Shown one piece after another: positions 34,306-42,962 of a DNA stretch of 64,000 nt. Made by a program: the position numbers and the translations under genes. Position 1 is the stretch's first letter; every line of letters starts with the position of its first letter. The notes below the pieces were generated by a model. It was not told where the DNA came from, ran no database searches, and saw only the letters and a list, made by a program, of their open reading frames with translations. Origin of the DNA: Lachnospiraceae bacterium (GTDB lineage Bacteria; Bacillota; Clostridia; Lachnospirales; Lachnospiraceae); the NCBI GenBank assembly GCA_910576335.1, contig CAJTIU010000024.1, positions 19,409 to 83,408 of the forward strand. Reading direction: 5' to 3'.

Positions 34306-35338
34306 AAAAGAACATATTATTTCTACGGATGAAAAACAAGCTGCTGATCTGCAAATCAAAGAAATGCAGAAACAAATTGATTATGACACAAAAGATTTTA
34401 CCATAGAACTTTTGATTGCAAAATTTAAAAAGAAGGACTTTTTTATCCCGCCATATCAAAGAAACTTTGTATGGCAAACTAAAAATAAAACTCTTTTTTT
34501 GGAATCAATCTTTCTTGGTTTACCCATTCCGTTTATGTTTTTCGCAGACTGTGATAATGGTAAACAAGAGGTAATTGATGGTGCTCAACGCATGCAGACT
34601 CTTGTCGAGTTCCACAATAACAAACTGCAACTTAGCGGCTTAAAAAAATTAACCAAACTTAATGGATTTTATTTTAAAGACTTATCTGATGCTCAGCAAC
34701 GTAAATTTCTGAATAAAACCTTAAGGATCATTGTTTTGGAGGAAGATACACCTACTGTAGCCAGACAGGATCTCTTCTATCGAATTAATACAACTGGAAT
34801 GAAAGCTAATGATTCAGAAGTACGGCGTGGCTCTTATCCTGGTCCATTTACTGACTTTATTGAAAAATGTTCTAAAGATGAGACATTTGTTGCGCTCTGC
34901 CCTATGAGTGAAGATAGAGTTAAGAGACATGAACGATTTGAATTTGTTCTCCGTTTCTTTGCCTATTTAAATAACTATGAGAACTTTGGACACACCGTTA
35001 ATGAATTTTTAGACGAATATCTCATTAATAATCTAGTGGATTTTGATGAAGATACTTTTTACGCAGATTTTCAACGTATGGTTTCTTTTGTAAAAGAAAA
35101 CTTTCCTTTTGGCTTTGCTAAGACTGAAAAAGCGAAAGCAACTCCTCGTGTTCGTTTTGAAGCAATTTCTGTTGGCGTTGCATTAGCATTAAGAGAAAAA
35201 CCAGATTTAAGAATAAGCAATGTTGACTGGCTTGATTCTGATGAATTTAAAGAATACACGACCTCAGATGCCAGCAATAATGAAGGAAAATTGAAATTGC
35301 GTGTTGAATATGTGAGAGATCAATTATTAAAAGGATAA
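34292..35338 (+). CDS. DUF262 domain protein
   Basis: 348-aa protein with an N-terminal DUF262 (ParB/sulfiredoxin-like) domain: FFIPPYQRNFVWQTKNKTLF, LESIFLGLPIPFMFF and the nucleotide-binding motif EVIDGAQRMQTLVEF (DGxQR). In GmrS/GmrSD-type and BrxU-type enzymes this domain binds or hydrolyses NTPs and acts against modified DNA. The HNH domain DUF1524 usually found at the C-terminus is not visible here, and the C-terminal half is uncharacterised. It overlaps the methyltransferase gene and lies 4 bases before the HEPN gene, so it is part of one operon. Confidence 0.83.
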   Translation: MPRTKKEHIISTDEKQAADLQIKEMQKQIDYDTKDFTIELLIAKFKKKDFFIPPYQRNFVWQTKNKTLFLESIFLGLPIPFMFFADCDNGKQEVIDGAQRMQTLVEFHNNKLQLSGLKKLTKLNGFYFKDLSDAQQRKFLNKTLRIIVLEEDTPTVARQDLFYRINTTGMKANDSEVRRGSYPGPFTDFIEKCSKDETFVALCPMSEDRVKRHERFEFVLRFFAYLNNYENFGHTVNEFLDEYLINNLVDFDEDTFYADFQRMVSFVKENFPFGFAKTEKAKATPRVRFEAISVGVALALREKPDLRISNVDWLDSDEFKEYTTSDASNNEGKLKLRVEYVRDQLLKG

Positions 35339-35342
35339 AGTT

Positions 35343-36014
35343 ATGCAAAACACACTGAGCATTTTTGCCGACAGAAAGCAAGAAATTGAATTTTATTTTT
35401 CTGTTATGGTTGAAATTGATAATGGGAATCCTAATATACAGACCGTTGACAATACACGCTTCTATAAGATTATGAAATCTAATTTTTTGCTAATGTTATA
35501 TAATTTGGTCGAGGCATGCATCGTTAGTGGAATGATGGAAATTTACGAAGATTTGAAAAACGACAATTGTTCTTATAATCAAGTAATCCGTGAGATTCAA
35601 GATATTTGGTCGAAATATAAAATAAACGAAATATATGGACCTGCCACAGAACGAGTTGCCTATGAAAATCGCGTTCAAGAAATTATTCGAGATATTACGA
35701 CTAATGCACCGATTATTCTTTCAAAAGACGCTTTGGGAATTAGCGGTAACCTAAATGCAAAAAAAATTAAAAACATTTGCGATAAACATAGAATACGCTA
35801 TCGTCTTGCAACTCCAGGAGAATCTTTAGAACGTGTTAAAAGGGAACGGAATAGCTTGGCACATGGAGATGTTTCATTCAGCGATTGTGCAAGAGATTTA
35901 ACCATTAGTGATTTAGAAAACATCAAAGATGAAGTAATACTGTTTTTGACGGGAATCTTGGACGGAATGAAAAATTATTACGACCAAAAGCTATACAAAC
36001 TTCCGACAACTTAA
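35343..36014 (+). CDS. HEPN-domain protein (MAE_28990-like), putative nuclease
   Basis: 223-aa helical protein. The C-terminal RVKRERNSLAHGDVSF carries the HEPN motif R-x4-H (RNSLAH) typical of HEPN RNases, and the N-terminal helix pair (MKSNFLLMLYNLVEACIVSG) matches the MAE_28990/MAE_18760-type HEPN proteins, which in published domain surveys occur beside DUF262 proteins. It begins 4 bases after the DUF262 stop, and a terminator ends the operon. It is likely the toxic effector or a restriction subunit; this is inference. Confidence 0.75.
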   Translation: MQNTLSIFADRKQEIEFYFSVMVEIDNGNPNIQTVDNTRFYKIMKSNFLLMLYNLVEACIVSGMMEIYEDLKNDNCSYNQVIREIQDIWSKYKINEIYGPATERVAYENRVQEIIRDITTNAPIILSKDALGISGNLNAKKIKNICDKHRIRYRLATPGESLERVKRERNSLAHGDVSFSDCARDLTISDLENIKDEVILFLTGILDGMKNYYDQKLYKLPTT

Positions 36015-36032
36015 TAACAATATTTTTCAAAG

Positions 36033-36066
36033 TAGGCATTCAAAGGCATTCGATATTGAATGCCTA
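36033..36066 (+). terminator. Intrinsic terminator of the methyltransferase-HEPN operon
   Basis: Perfect 10-bp stem TAGGCATTCA / TGAATGCCTA with TTTTTT directly after it, 18 bases past the HEPN stop codon. It also marks the end of the AT-rich cassette and the start of the GC-rich conjugative element. Confidence 0.85.
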
Positions 36067-36102
36067 TTTTTTATACCCATTTTCAAGAGAAAGGAGATTC
36101 AC

Positions 36103-36624
36103 ATGGAATTAAATGAAATGGAAAAACGGCTGCTGTTTCAGGTTGAGGGTGACTATCAATCCAAAGTCCTGAACGAGCTTTACATGACTGCCAGGTACAC
36201 AAAGCATCCCGAACAACAGAAGGCAGCGGAAAATCTGATGGCAAAGCTGCGCGTTCTGACGGATGCCGAGTGCATGGACATCGTGCGGGATATTCAAAAG
36301 AATTACCGTCTGCCTTACCCGCCCCGGACGATTGGGGAAAAGATTGCCGAGGCCAGGCAGCAATCCGGCGCAGAGAAATTGAAGGGGCACGACATCATGG
36401 CGCTGGAACGCTTCGACCCGGAGGTACGTCACATGATCGTCTTTGATGTGCTGTCGTATGATTCCCCTGTGGGTGACAAGGGCGATAAGATGCGCCTGTT
36501 CCTTACGGATGCCGGCTATCAGAAATTCTTAGACAGCCAGGAACGGGGCGAGGTCAAACTGAAAAACCATGCAAAGGTCTCAGGCGGGCATCTCCACTAT
36601 GACCGCAGGGACCGTGCCTTGTAA
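36103..36624 (+). CDS. Conserved conjugative-element protein of unknown function
   Basis: 173-aa soluble protein, first gene of the GC-rich element. The N-terminal half is helical (MEKRLLFQVEGDYQSKVLNE; LMAKLRVLTDAECMDIVRDI) and the C-terminus is charged. The type of gene and position are as in Tn1549-like elements, but no domain was recognised. AAAGGAGATTCAC precedes the ATG. Confidence 0.7.
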   Translation: MELNEMEKRLLFQVEGDYQSKVLNELYMTARYTKHPEQQKAAENLMAKLRVLTDAECMDIVRDIQKNYRLPYPPRTIGEKIAEARQQSGAEKLKGHDIMALERFDPEVRHMIVFDVLSYDSPVGDKGDKMRLFLTDAGYQKFLDSQERGEVKLKNHAKVSGGHLHYDRRDRAL

Positions 36625-36654
36625 CGGAAATAACCGGAGAAAGGAGGCTGTGAA

Positions 36655-37527
36655 ATGGCTGTATTCCGGGTAGAAAAAACGAAGGACTTCACGATCATGT
36701 GCAACCACCATCTGCGCAATACGGAACTGTCCTTAAAGGCAAAGGGGCTTCTCTCCCTCATGCTGTCGCTGCCGGAAGATTGGGACTATACCACAAAGGG
36801 GCTCGCCCATATTTGTAAGGACGGTGTGGATTCGATCACTACCGCCCTGAAGGAGCTGGAGCGGCACGGGTATCTCACCAGGCAGCGCCTCCGCTATGAG
36901 AACGGGCAACTCGGAGATATTGAATATACCATCCATGAAAAGCCTGTAAACGCTGAAAAACAGGCGTTTCCACCTAAACGGGAAAATCCAAGACAGGTAA
37001 ATCCAGGACAGGCAAAACCTGAACAGGTCGAACCTGAACAGGAAAATCCCGCACAATTAAATACTAATCCACAAAGAACTAAAAAATCAAAAACGGATAT
37101 ATCAAGGACCCATCAATCAATCTATCCGGCAGAGCCGGAGGCGGCAGGCCGCCCGGATGGGATGGATCGGATAGAGCTGATAGACGTTTATCGTGAAATC
37201 CTAAAAGAAAATATCGAGTATGACTGTATGGTTTCCCGGTATGGGAAAGAACGCATAGACGAGACTGTGGAGCTTATGCTTGAAGTTGTTTTATCCAAAC
37301 GGCCATATATCCGTATTGCCGGGGATGATTTTCCCAGGGAGGTGGTAAAGAGCCGTTTCCTGAAGATCAATTCCGGCCACTTGGAGTATGTCTTTGACTG
37401 TATTGACAAGAACACCACAAAAGTCGGGAATATTAAGGCGTACCTGCTGGCGGCGCTGTATAATGCCCCGGCAACAATGGACAGCTATTACCGTGCCGAG
37501 GTCAACCATGACCTGTACGGCTGTTAG
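36655..37527 (+). CDS. Replication-initiator-like helix-turn-helix protein (DUF6017-like)
   Basis: 290-aa protein. The N-terminal winged helix (FRVEKTKDFTIMCNHHLRNT, LKAKGLLSLMLSLPEDWDYT, ALKELERHGYLTRQ) is the replisome-organiser type common in phages and ICEs. A Pro/Gln/Asn-rich linker at about 100-165 is followed by a C-terminal domain (IELIDVYREILKENIEYDCM; VFDCIDKNTTKVGNIKAYLL) like DUF6017. It probably starts replication of the excised element together with the primase-like protein that follows. Confidence 0.8.
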   Translation: MAVFRVEKTKDFTIMCNHHLRNTELSLKAKGLLSLMLSLPEDWDYTTKGLAHICKDGVDSITTALKELERHGYLTRQRLRYENGQLGDIEYTIHEKPVNAEKQAFPPKRENPRQVNPGQAKPEQVEPEQENPAQLNTNPQRTKKSKTDISRTHQSIYPAEPEAAGRPDGMDRIELIDVYREILKENIEYDCMVSRYGKERIDETVELMLEVVLSKRPYIRIAGDDFPREVVKSRFLKINSGHLEYVFDCIDKNTTKVGNIKAYLLAALYNAPATMDSYYRAEVNHDLYGC

Positions 37528-37573
37528 GCGCCTCCGGGCGTCTTTTGTTGTCACGGAAAGGAGGCGAAGCACG

Positions 37574-37612
37574 ATGAAAAGAAATTCTGTGCCGGCACTA
37601 TGCCAGGCGTAA
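37574..37612 (+). CDS. 12-codon mini-ORF overlapping the primase start
   Basis: ATG 37574 has a strong AAAGGAGG site; the peptide MKRNSVPALCQA ends at 37612, 10 bases past the primase ATG at 37600. The primase ATG itself has no good RBS, so translation is likely coupled through this mini-ORF. Confidence 0.5.
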   Translation: MKRNSVPALCQA

Positions 37613-38583
37613 GCAAAGAGCAGATTCAGGCGGCACGGGAGGCGGACCTTTTCGCATACCTGCAGTTCCATGAGCCTGGGGTGCTGAAACGGGACGGACC
37701 CAATTACCGGCACAAGGAACATGACAGCCTGGTCTATGTGACCGGGAAAAGGTACTGGTACTGGAACAGCCGGGGCCGGAGTATCAACGCCCTGGATTAC
37801 CTGATCCAGATTCGGGGCTATGGGCTGGTGGATGCGGTCCATACGCTGGTAGGCGGAGAAATCCAGCAGACACCGGCCTATCGGAGTACAACAGTAACGA
37901 CCCATGTGCAGAAGGAACCGGAGAAGAAAACATTTTCTCTCCCCTGGGCCAGACGGTGCGCCACCTCTTCCGTTTCCTATTTGCAGCGGCGCGGGATCAG
38001 CCCTGATGTGATCAGCCGATGTTTCCGGGAAGGGCTGTTCTATGAGGCACGGTATCATGGCGAGCCGGTCTGTGTGTTTGTGGGAAAGGATGAAGCCGGC
38101 AAAGCGAAGTTTGCCTGTATGCGGAGCATTACCGGCAGCCTTAGAAAAGATGTTTACGGCAGCGACAAGGAATACAGCTTCTGCTATCCACCGAGGAATC
38201 CGGGCAGCCGCCATGTTGCGGTGTTTGAGGCGCCCATTGACGCCCTCTCCCATGCCACGCTGCAGGAATTGGAAGGCTGGAAATGGGATGGCTACCGGCT
38301 GTCCCTGGGCGGTACTTCCCATGTGGCGCTGATTGCATTTTTGGAACGCCACCCGGAAATCCGGCGCGTTAATCTCTACATGGACAATGACCTTGGCGGC
38401 CTTAAAAATGCCAGGAGGATTCAGGCAATGCTCCATGAGGACCGGCGTTTCAGGCATATCCGGGTGGGGATCAACCCGCCCCGCACAGGGAAGGATTACA
38501 ACGAAAAGCTGCTGCGGATCAGGGAGCAGATACAGGAACGCCAGCAGCCACGCCGCCAGAAAGAGGCGGCTGTTTCTATTTAA
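37600..38583 (+). CDS. DUF3991/TOPRIM primase-like protein
   Basis: 327-aa protein. The N-terminal DUF3991 region (DLFAYLQFHEPGVLKRDGPN; YRHKEHDSLVYVTGKRYWYW) replaces the usual zinc finger of DnaG-type primases. A TOPRIM domain follows at about 205-290, with catalytic Glu in FEAPIDALS and the D-x-D pair in LYMDNDLGG. It probably makes primers for replication of the element. Translation is likely coupled to the mini-ORF. Confidence 0.85.
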   Translation: MPGVSKEQIQAAREADLFAYLQFHEPGVLKRDGPNYRHKEHDSLVYVTGKRYWYWNSRGRSINALDYLIQIRGYGLVDAVHTLVGGEIQQTPAYRSTTVTTHVQKEPEKKTFSLPWARRCATSSVSYLQRRGISPDVISRCFREGLFYEARYHGEPVCVFVGKDEAGKAKFACMRSITGSLRKDVYGSDKEYSFCYPPRNPGSRHVAVFEAPIDALSHATLQELEGWKWDGYRLSLGGTSHVALIAFLERHPEIRRVNLYMDNDLGGLKNARRIQAMLHEDRRFRHIRVGINPPRTGKDYNEKLLRIREQIQERQQPRRQKEAAVSI

Positions 38584-38596
38584 GGGGGATTTGCTT

Positions 38597-38821
38597 ATGA
38601 ATGAAAACCAACAAATTTGCTTTACGCACAGCGCAGGAAAGGAACTGTTTTCGCTTCCAGACAACGGCTTGCTCTGCCTGTCCTATGGGAACGGGGATAC
38701 GCATTTTTCTCTCTGCCGGTTCCTGGATCAGACCCATGCGGAGATTGACGGAGTGAAATATGCCGTCCAGGAATTTGCCCGGAGGATGGAACACAACAAA
38801 ATCAGCTTTGCCCCGGCTTAA
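38597..38821 (+). CDS. Small conjugative-element protein
   Basis: 74-aa acidic protein with no recognised domain (LSYGNGDTHFSLCRFLDQTH). A GGGGGA site lies 7 bases before the ATG; 13 bases separate it from the primase gene. Function unknown. Confidence 0.65.
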   Translation: MNENQQICFTHSAGKELFSLPDNGLLCLSYGNGDTHFSLCRFLDQTHAEIDGVKYAVQEFARRMEHNKISFAPA

Positions 38822-38855
38822 CAGCGAGGGGCCAGAATAACAGGAGGAATTTATA

Positions 38856-39140
38856 ATGACAAATACAGAAAATACCGCTTTACAGATGATTGCCGAAGCT
38901 GCCCGGTGCCCGGATTATGGCCCCGATATGGTTAAGGCCCTGATGGAAAAACTGGATATGAACGAGAAAGGCTTTGCGCTTCTGATGAACGTCGCCCCTT
39001 CCACGGTCCGGCTCTGGACCAGCGGTGCAGCGCAGCCATGCGGAACGGCCAAGCGGCTCACGCAGATTTACGAGACCGGGCCAGAGATCGTCGGCAAGAT
39101 TGCCGGAGGCCCCATTCCAACGGACGGGAGAGATTCGTAA
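38856..39140 (+). CDS. Helix-turn-helix protein of the conjugative element
   Basis: 94-aa protein with an XRE-like helix-turn-helix at residues 30-70: ALMEKLDMNEKGFALLMNVA, then PSTVRLWTSGAAQPCGTAKR. The pattern resembles HTH halves of HigA/MqsA-type regulators. RBS AGGAGG. Its stop touches the next start (39141), so the two are coupled. Target unknown. Confidence 0.72.
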   Translation: MTNTENTALQMIAEAARCPDYGPDMVKALMEKLDMNEKGFALLMNVAPSTVRLWTSGAAQPCGTAKRLTQIYETGPEIVGKIAGGPIPTDGRDS

Positions 39141-40061
39141 ATGACGGAGGAAAGAAACCGGAAAAACGAACCGCTTCCGCAGATTTATTTGATCCGGGAC
39201 ACGGACCTGACTACATTTGCCTACGAGCTTCATATTTTCCCTGGTGATTTTTTGCGGGAAAGTGAATTCAATATGCGCTCTCTGATGACAAATACTGGAG
39301 CGGATTCTATCGCTATCATGGGAAAAAACCACATGTGGCTTTCCGACGCCGTATTTGCGTACTGTTCCACAGGGGATTTACACCAGATGATCTTTACAAC
39401 GGAATACATCAGGGCAAGGGCTTTTCTGCTTCATACCAACCGGAAGGAGGACGGTCACTTATTTGGTGATGTCCTGATGATGGATTTGGACACACTGCGG
39501 CAGGATGTGAAACATCATACGCTCTATCCCGGCGGGGTCAATATCGAGCAGAAAGACGGCTCCGCGGCAACAGTCAGCCTTGAAAAATGGCACTCAATGG
39601 AGCTGTACGAAAAAGATGCCTTGAAAAGCTGGGGATTTTCCTATCTCCCGGAGCAGGTCACAGAATGGCAACACCACTATTCCAACCTGTTCAGCCAGTG
39701 GAAGGCGCAGGCATTTTCCTATATGCCGCAGGATTTGGAGGAACTTCTGAATGTGGAGTATATGGAGGCCGCCCAGAATCCCGATATGGATATGTACCGC
39801 ATACCGATGGGAACAGCCAAACAGATGCTTCTCTATGACGAAGCTCCTGTTTACCGCCTTCTTCCCAAAGGACCGGAAAAGCTGCCGCCGATTGCCGTGG
39901 TTACTTCTGGCCTTTGGTATGAACATTACCGGGAGTTCGCTGTCAGGCCGGAGGATTTGGGTGCGGTGGACAGGCTGATCCGCAGGGAGACAGACCGGCT
40001 CATTGGGAAACAGCCGGCACTTTATAAACCGGAGAAAGACCGTTCTGTCTCGGAACGGTAA
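39141..40061 (+). CDS. Conserved conjugative-element protein
   Basis: 306-aa soluble protein not assigned to a named family. Notable segments: YLIRDTDLTTFAYELHIFPG, VLMMDLDTLRQDVKHHTLYP and PIAVVTSGLWYEHYREFAV. The N-terminal 20 residues are charged. It lies in the block of large polyvalent-type proteins typical of Tn1549-like elements. Confidence 0.68.
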   Translation: MTEERNRKNEPLPQIYLIRDTDLTTFAYELHIFPGDFLRESEFNMRSLMTNTGADSIAIMGKNHMWLSDAVFAYCSTGDLHQMIFTTEYIRARAFLLHTNRKEDGHLFGDVLMMDLDTLRQDVKHHTLYPGGVNIEQKDGSAATVSLEKWHSMELYEKDALKSWGFSYLPEQVTEWQHHYSNLFSQWKAQAFSYMPQDLEELLNVEYMEAAQNPDMDMYRIPMGTAKQMLLYDEAPVYRLLPKGPEKLPPIAVVTSGLWYEHYREFAVRPEDLGAVDRLIRRETDRLIGKQPALYKPEKDRSVSER

Positions 40062-40090
40062 AGTTTTGCACAGACTGGAGGTGATAAGGA

Positions 40091-42115
40091 TTGGCAGATA
40101 ACATACAGCATGAAGATTTCGGGGAAAAGATCGGAGGCGCAAAAAAAGATTTATGGAAGGACCGTGGGCTCTATGTGAACGATCTGGACGCCATGAATGA
40201 GCGTGAAGCCGAGAAATTCGTAAAAAAGGATAATATCTGGAAGAAACCGGATTATGAGGCCATGCTGGAGGATGGGATTCCTCTTGGCGTGGTCTATTTC
40301 ATTAAAAAGGCACGGGACGGATTAAATGCCTCCCCGCAATATTACCGCAAGGACGACACACTAGAGAAACGCCTTGCAAGACAGAAAGAATATATCCAGA
40401 CGGTACGGGAGCTGCAAAGCGTGGTTTCGGAAGTCCGCACCGCGGAGGACGCAATGCAGGTCTATGACCGTTTCTTTGTGGAAAACGGATATTTGGAACA
40501 GGTGCAGGGCTGGGGCAGCGGCACCCATTACCAGGCAACGGAGAAGAGCCGTGAGAACCCGGCCATTACAAACAAGCTGTCCAATGTCCTGATGGTCCGC
40601 TCGGCAGGATATTTTGAACGGAACTTTACACAGAAAGCGCAGAAGGAACAGTTTGGCGTTTCCAAAGACCAGAAGGTGCCAAAGGGCTATGCGATCCATT
40701 TCAACGACGGGAAGAATACCTATTCCAAAAATAATGACTGGAAACCTGATACCTATTATGTGACGAAGGGTTATTCCATCTTACAGACAAATTTTGAAAC
40801 GCGGGAGGCTGCCCTGAAATGGGTGCAGGAGCTGGCAAAAGGCCGCAGCAAAAGCGGAAAGATGCGGTTTGTGCCTCCCCAGCTCTCCCATGTGAGGCGA
40901 ACCGGGCCGGATTACAGAAACGGCGCAGAGATCACCGGGCAGCACTACCTTGATACCTTCGGGTTCCGTGGCGGTGAGTTCGGGAACTGGATGAACCAGA
41001 ATGACCGGCAGGCTTCCCTCAACATGGGTTTTGAAGCGCTCAAAGATTTGGCGGCTGCCCTGCAGGTCAGCGATAAGGATATTGCCTACCAGGGAACGCT
41101 TGCTATCGCTTTTGGCGCCAGGGGCAGCGGCAATGCGGCGGCCCATTATGAACCGCTGCGCAAGGTTATCAATCTCACGAAGATGCACGGGGCCGGTTCT
41201 TTAGCCCATGAATGGTGGCACGGATTTGACGATTACTTGGGTACGAAAATGGGCGCAAAGGGGATGCTCTCGGAACAGCCCCGTCTCTATGCGCCGTTCC
41301 AGAAGTTAATTGAAACTATAAAATATAAGCCGGAGACACTGGAGCAGGCGGCGGCCCGTACCGAAGCGCAGACAGAGCGTACCCGGAAAAATGCGGCAAG
41401 CTGGCTGGATTCGGCGGTGCTCGGTTCCCTGAAACGGCATGGCAATGAGGAACAGATGGAAACCTACGCAGTTCTCAGGGAGGCGTTTCTGTCCGGCGAG
41501 GCCGGTTCCGTGGAACAGATCAGCGCTTTCAAGAAGTCTGTCACCGGGCGGGTGATCCCCAAAAGCGAACGGGAACGGCTGGAAATATTCGAGCGTATGC
41601 TGTCCGGGATGCAGGCACAGGAGGCGCCGCAGATCGGGCGTGTGGAAACCGATTTTTACCGGAATTCCGTGCGCATGGGTAAGGAGTACGAAAAGGACGG
41701 CGGCTATTGGGACAGCAATACGGAAATGACCGCCAGGGCTTTTGCCTGTTACATCAAGGATAAGCTGCCTTACCAATCGGATTATCTGGCGGGCCACGCA
41801 GACTGTGCCGTTACCTTTGTGGCAGACAAAGGCGGGGAAATGGCAGTCCTGAAAGCCTTCCCAGAGGGTGCGGAACGGAAAGCCATCAATGCGGTATTTG
41901 ACGAGATCGTGGCAGGCCTGAAACGGGAGCAGATACTTACCCATTCGGATGTGACGCTGCCCCTTCCGGTACAGCCGTTGGCGGAGAATGAGCAGATTTC
42001 CATATTTACGGCAGACCGGCCTTCGGTCATGGCGCAGCTTGCAGCGGCGAAGCCGACAGAAAAAACTACCCCGGCACAGGCGGCCCCCAAAAAGAGCCAT
42101 GCGCCGGAGATTTAA
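40091..42115 (+). CDS. Large polyvalent protein with an LPD1-type HExxH-like motif
   Basis: 674-aa protein. The central SLAHEWWHGFDDYLG (about residues 369-383) is the LPD1-type metalloprotease-like motif (HEWWH) found in large polyvalent proteins of conjugative elements and phages. The N-terminal region (DLWKDRGLYVNDLDAMNERE) and the VTKGYSILQTNFETREAALK segment look like accompanying LPD modules. Such proteins are thought to be delivered with DNA to the recipient and modify or counter host defences; this is family-level knowledge. TTG start at 40091 with GGAGG. Confidence 0.75.
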   Translation: MADNIQHEDFGEKIGGAKKDLWKDRGLYVNDLDAMNEREAEKFVKKDNIWKKPDYEAMLEDGIPLGVVYFIKKARDGLNASPQYYRKDDTLEKRLARQKEYIQTVRELQSVVSEVRTAEDAMQVYDRFFVENGYLEQVQGWGSGTHYQATEKSRENPAITNKLSNVLMVRSAGYFERNFTQKAQKEQFGVSKDQKVPKGYAIHFNDGKNTYSKNNDWKPDTYYVTKGYSILQTNFETREAALKWVQELAKGRSKSGKMRFVPPQLSHVRRTGPDYRNGAEITGQHYLDTFGFRGGEFGNWMNQNDRQASLNMGFEALKDLAAALQVSDKDIAYQGTLAIAFGARGSGNAAAHYEPLRKVINLTKMHGAGSLAHEWWHGFDDYLGTKMGAKGMLSEQPRLYAPFQKLIETIKYKPETLEQAAARTEAQTERTRKNAASWLDSAVLGSLKRHGNEEQMETYAVLREAFLSGEAGSVEQISAFKKSVTGRVIPKSERERLEIFERMLSGMQAQEAPQIGRVETDFYRNSVRMGKEYEKDGGYWDSNTEMTARAFACYIKDKLPYQSDYLAGHADCAVTFVADKGGEMAVLKAFPEGAERKAINAVFDEIVAGLKREQILTHSDVTLPLPVQPLAENEQISIFTADRPSVMAQLAAAKPTEKTTPAQAAPKKSHAPEI

Positions 42116-42131
42116 GGAGGTGTGAAAAATT

Positions 42132-42962
42132 TTGGAAGAAAATAAAGATTACCGCGCTTACCGGTACGGCGATCATTTGGAACCAGGTGCAGAGTTGAAA
42201 ATCGAGCACAGTATTTATTGTGAAGATGTAGATATTTCTTCCCTGATTACAATGGGTGCCGAAAATCTGGAATCCATGCGCCAGGGAAGTATCGACGGTG
42301 AACAGAAAGCCTATGAGATTGTGGTCGCTGCGGCAAAGCAATGGGAAAAGCAGGCAGCCGCCACGCAGATGATTAACCGGGCGCTTTCTTACCTGCGGAC
42401 CCCGGAGGTGACGCATACCGCAAATGAATGGCGCAAAACCGACAACTGGCGGAATGACGAGGAAATCAGCAACCGCGTCTACCGTATGACCTGTGGTATT
42501 TGGGAAGATACCAAATATGACCGGGAAACCAAACAGGGCGTACCGGTTGCCTGGTATGTGACCTGGGATGTCTATGTGAACTCCCCAAAACAGGGTTATG
42601 GCGAAAAGATTGCCGGGCAAAATCAGAAACGCTATACGGACAAAGCCGCTGCGGAAAAGTACCTAGAAGGACGGAAGAAAGCCTATTCCTATTTATTCAC
42701 GGAAATTTCCCCGCAGATACCCAAACAGTATGAGCACCATTTTACCGTATATGGAGCACTCCTGCCGGGGTACACAGTGGAAGGCCAGGAACCGGTAAAA
42801 ACAGACCGCGCCGGCGCCGACATTTCGGAGGGCGGTATTTCTATGCCCGAAAAACCGGAGAAACCTTCCGTGCTGGGAAAGCTGTCTGCGGCCAAAACGC
42901 AGGAGAAAGCACCTGCTGCCCCCGGTGCGGCAAATAAAAAGAAGGAGGATATGCAGCTATGA
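42132..42962 (+). CDS. Conserved conjugative-element protein
   Basis: 276-aa protein starting with TTG 42132 after GGAGGTGTG. Contains TMGAENLESMRQGSIDGEQK and GVPVAWYVTWDVYVNSPKQG; the C-terminal 50 residues are low-complexity and Pro/Ala/Lys rich, like the tail of its neighbours (KPSVLGKLSAAKTQEKAPAA). Not assigned. It overlaps the next gene by 4 bases. Confidence 0.68.
   Translation: MEENKDYRAYRYGDHLEPGAELKIEHSIYCEDVDISSLITMGAENLESMRQGSIDGEQKAYEIVVAAAKQWEKQAAATQMINRALSYLRTPEVTHTANEWRKTDNWRNDEEISNRVYRMTCGIWEDTKYDRETKQGVPVAWYVTWDVYVNSPKQGYGEKIAGQNQKRYTDKAAAEKYLEGRKKAYSYLFTEISPQIPKQYEHHFTVYGALLPGYTVEGQEPVKTDRAGADISEGGISMPEKPEKPSVLGKLSAAKTQEKAPAAPGAANKKKEDMQL

Noticed and set aside
37291..38664. 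457-aa minus-strand frame opposite the primase-like gene
   Set aside because: A shadow of the GC-rich coding strand; no start signal, no domain, and two real genes with motifs lie opposite.
41306..42100. 264-aa minus-strand frame inside the LPD1 gene
   Set aside because: Antisense shadow; Cys/Arg/His-rich and without an RBS.
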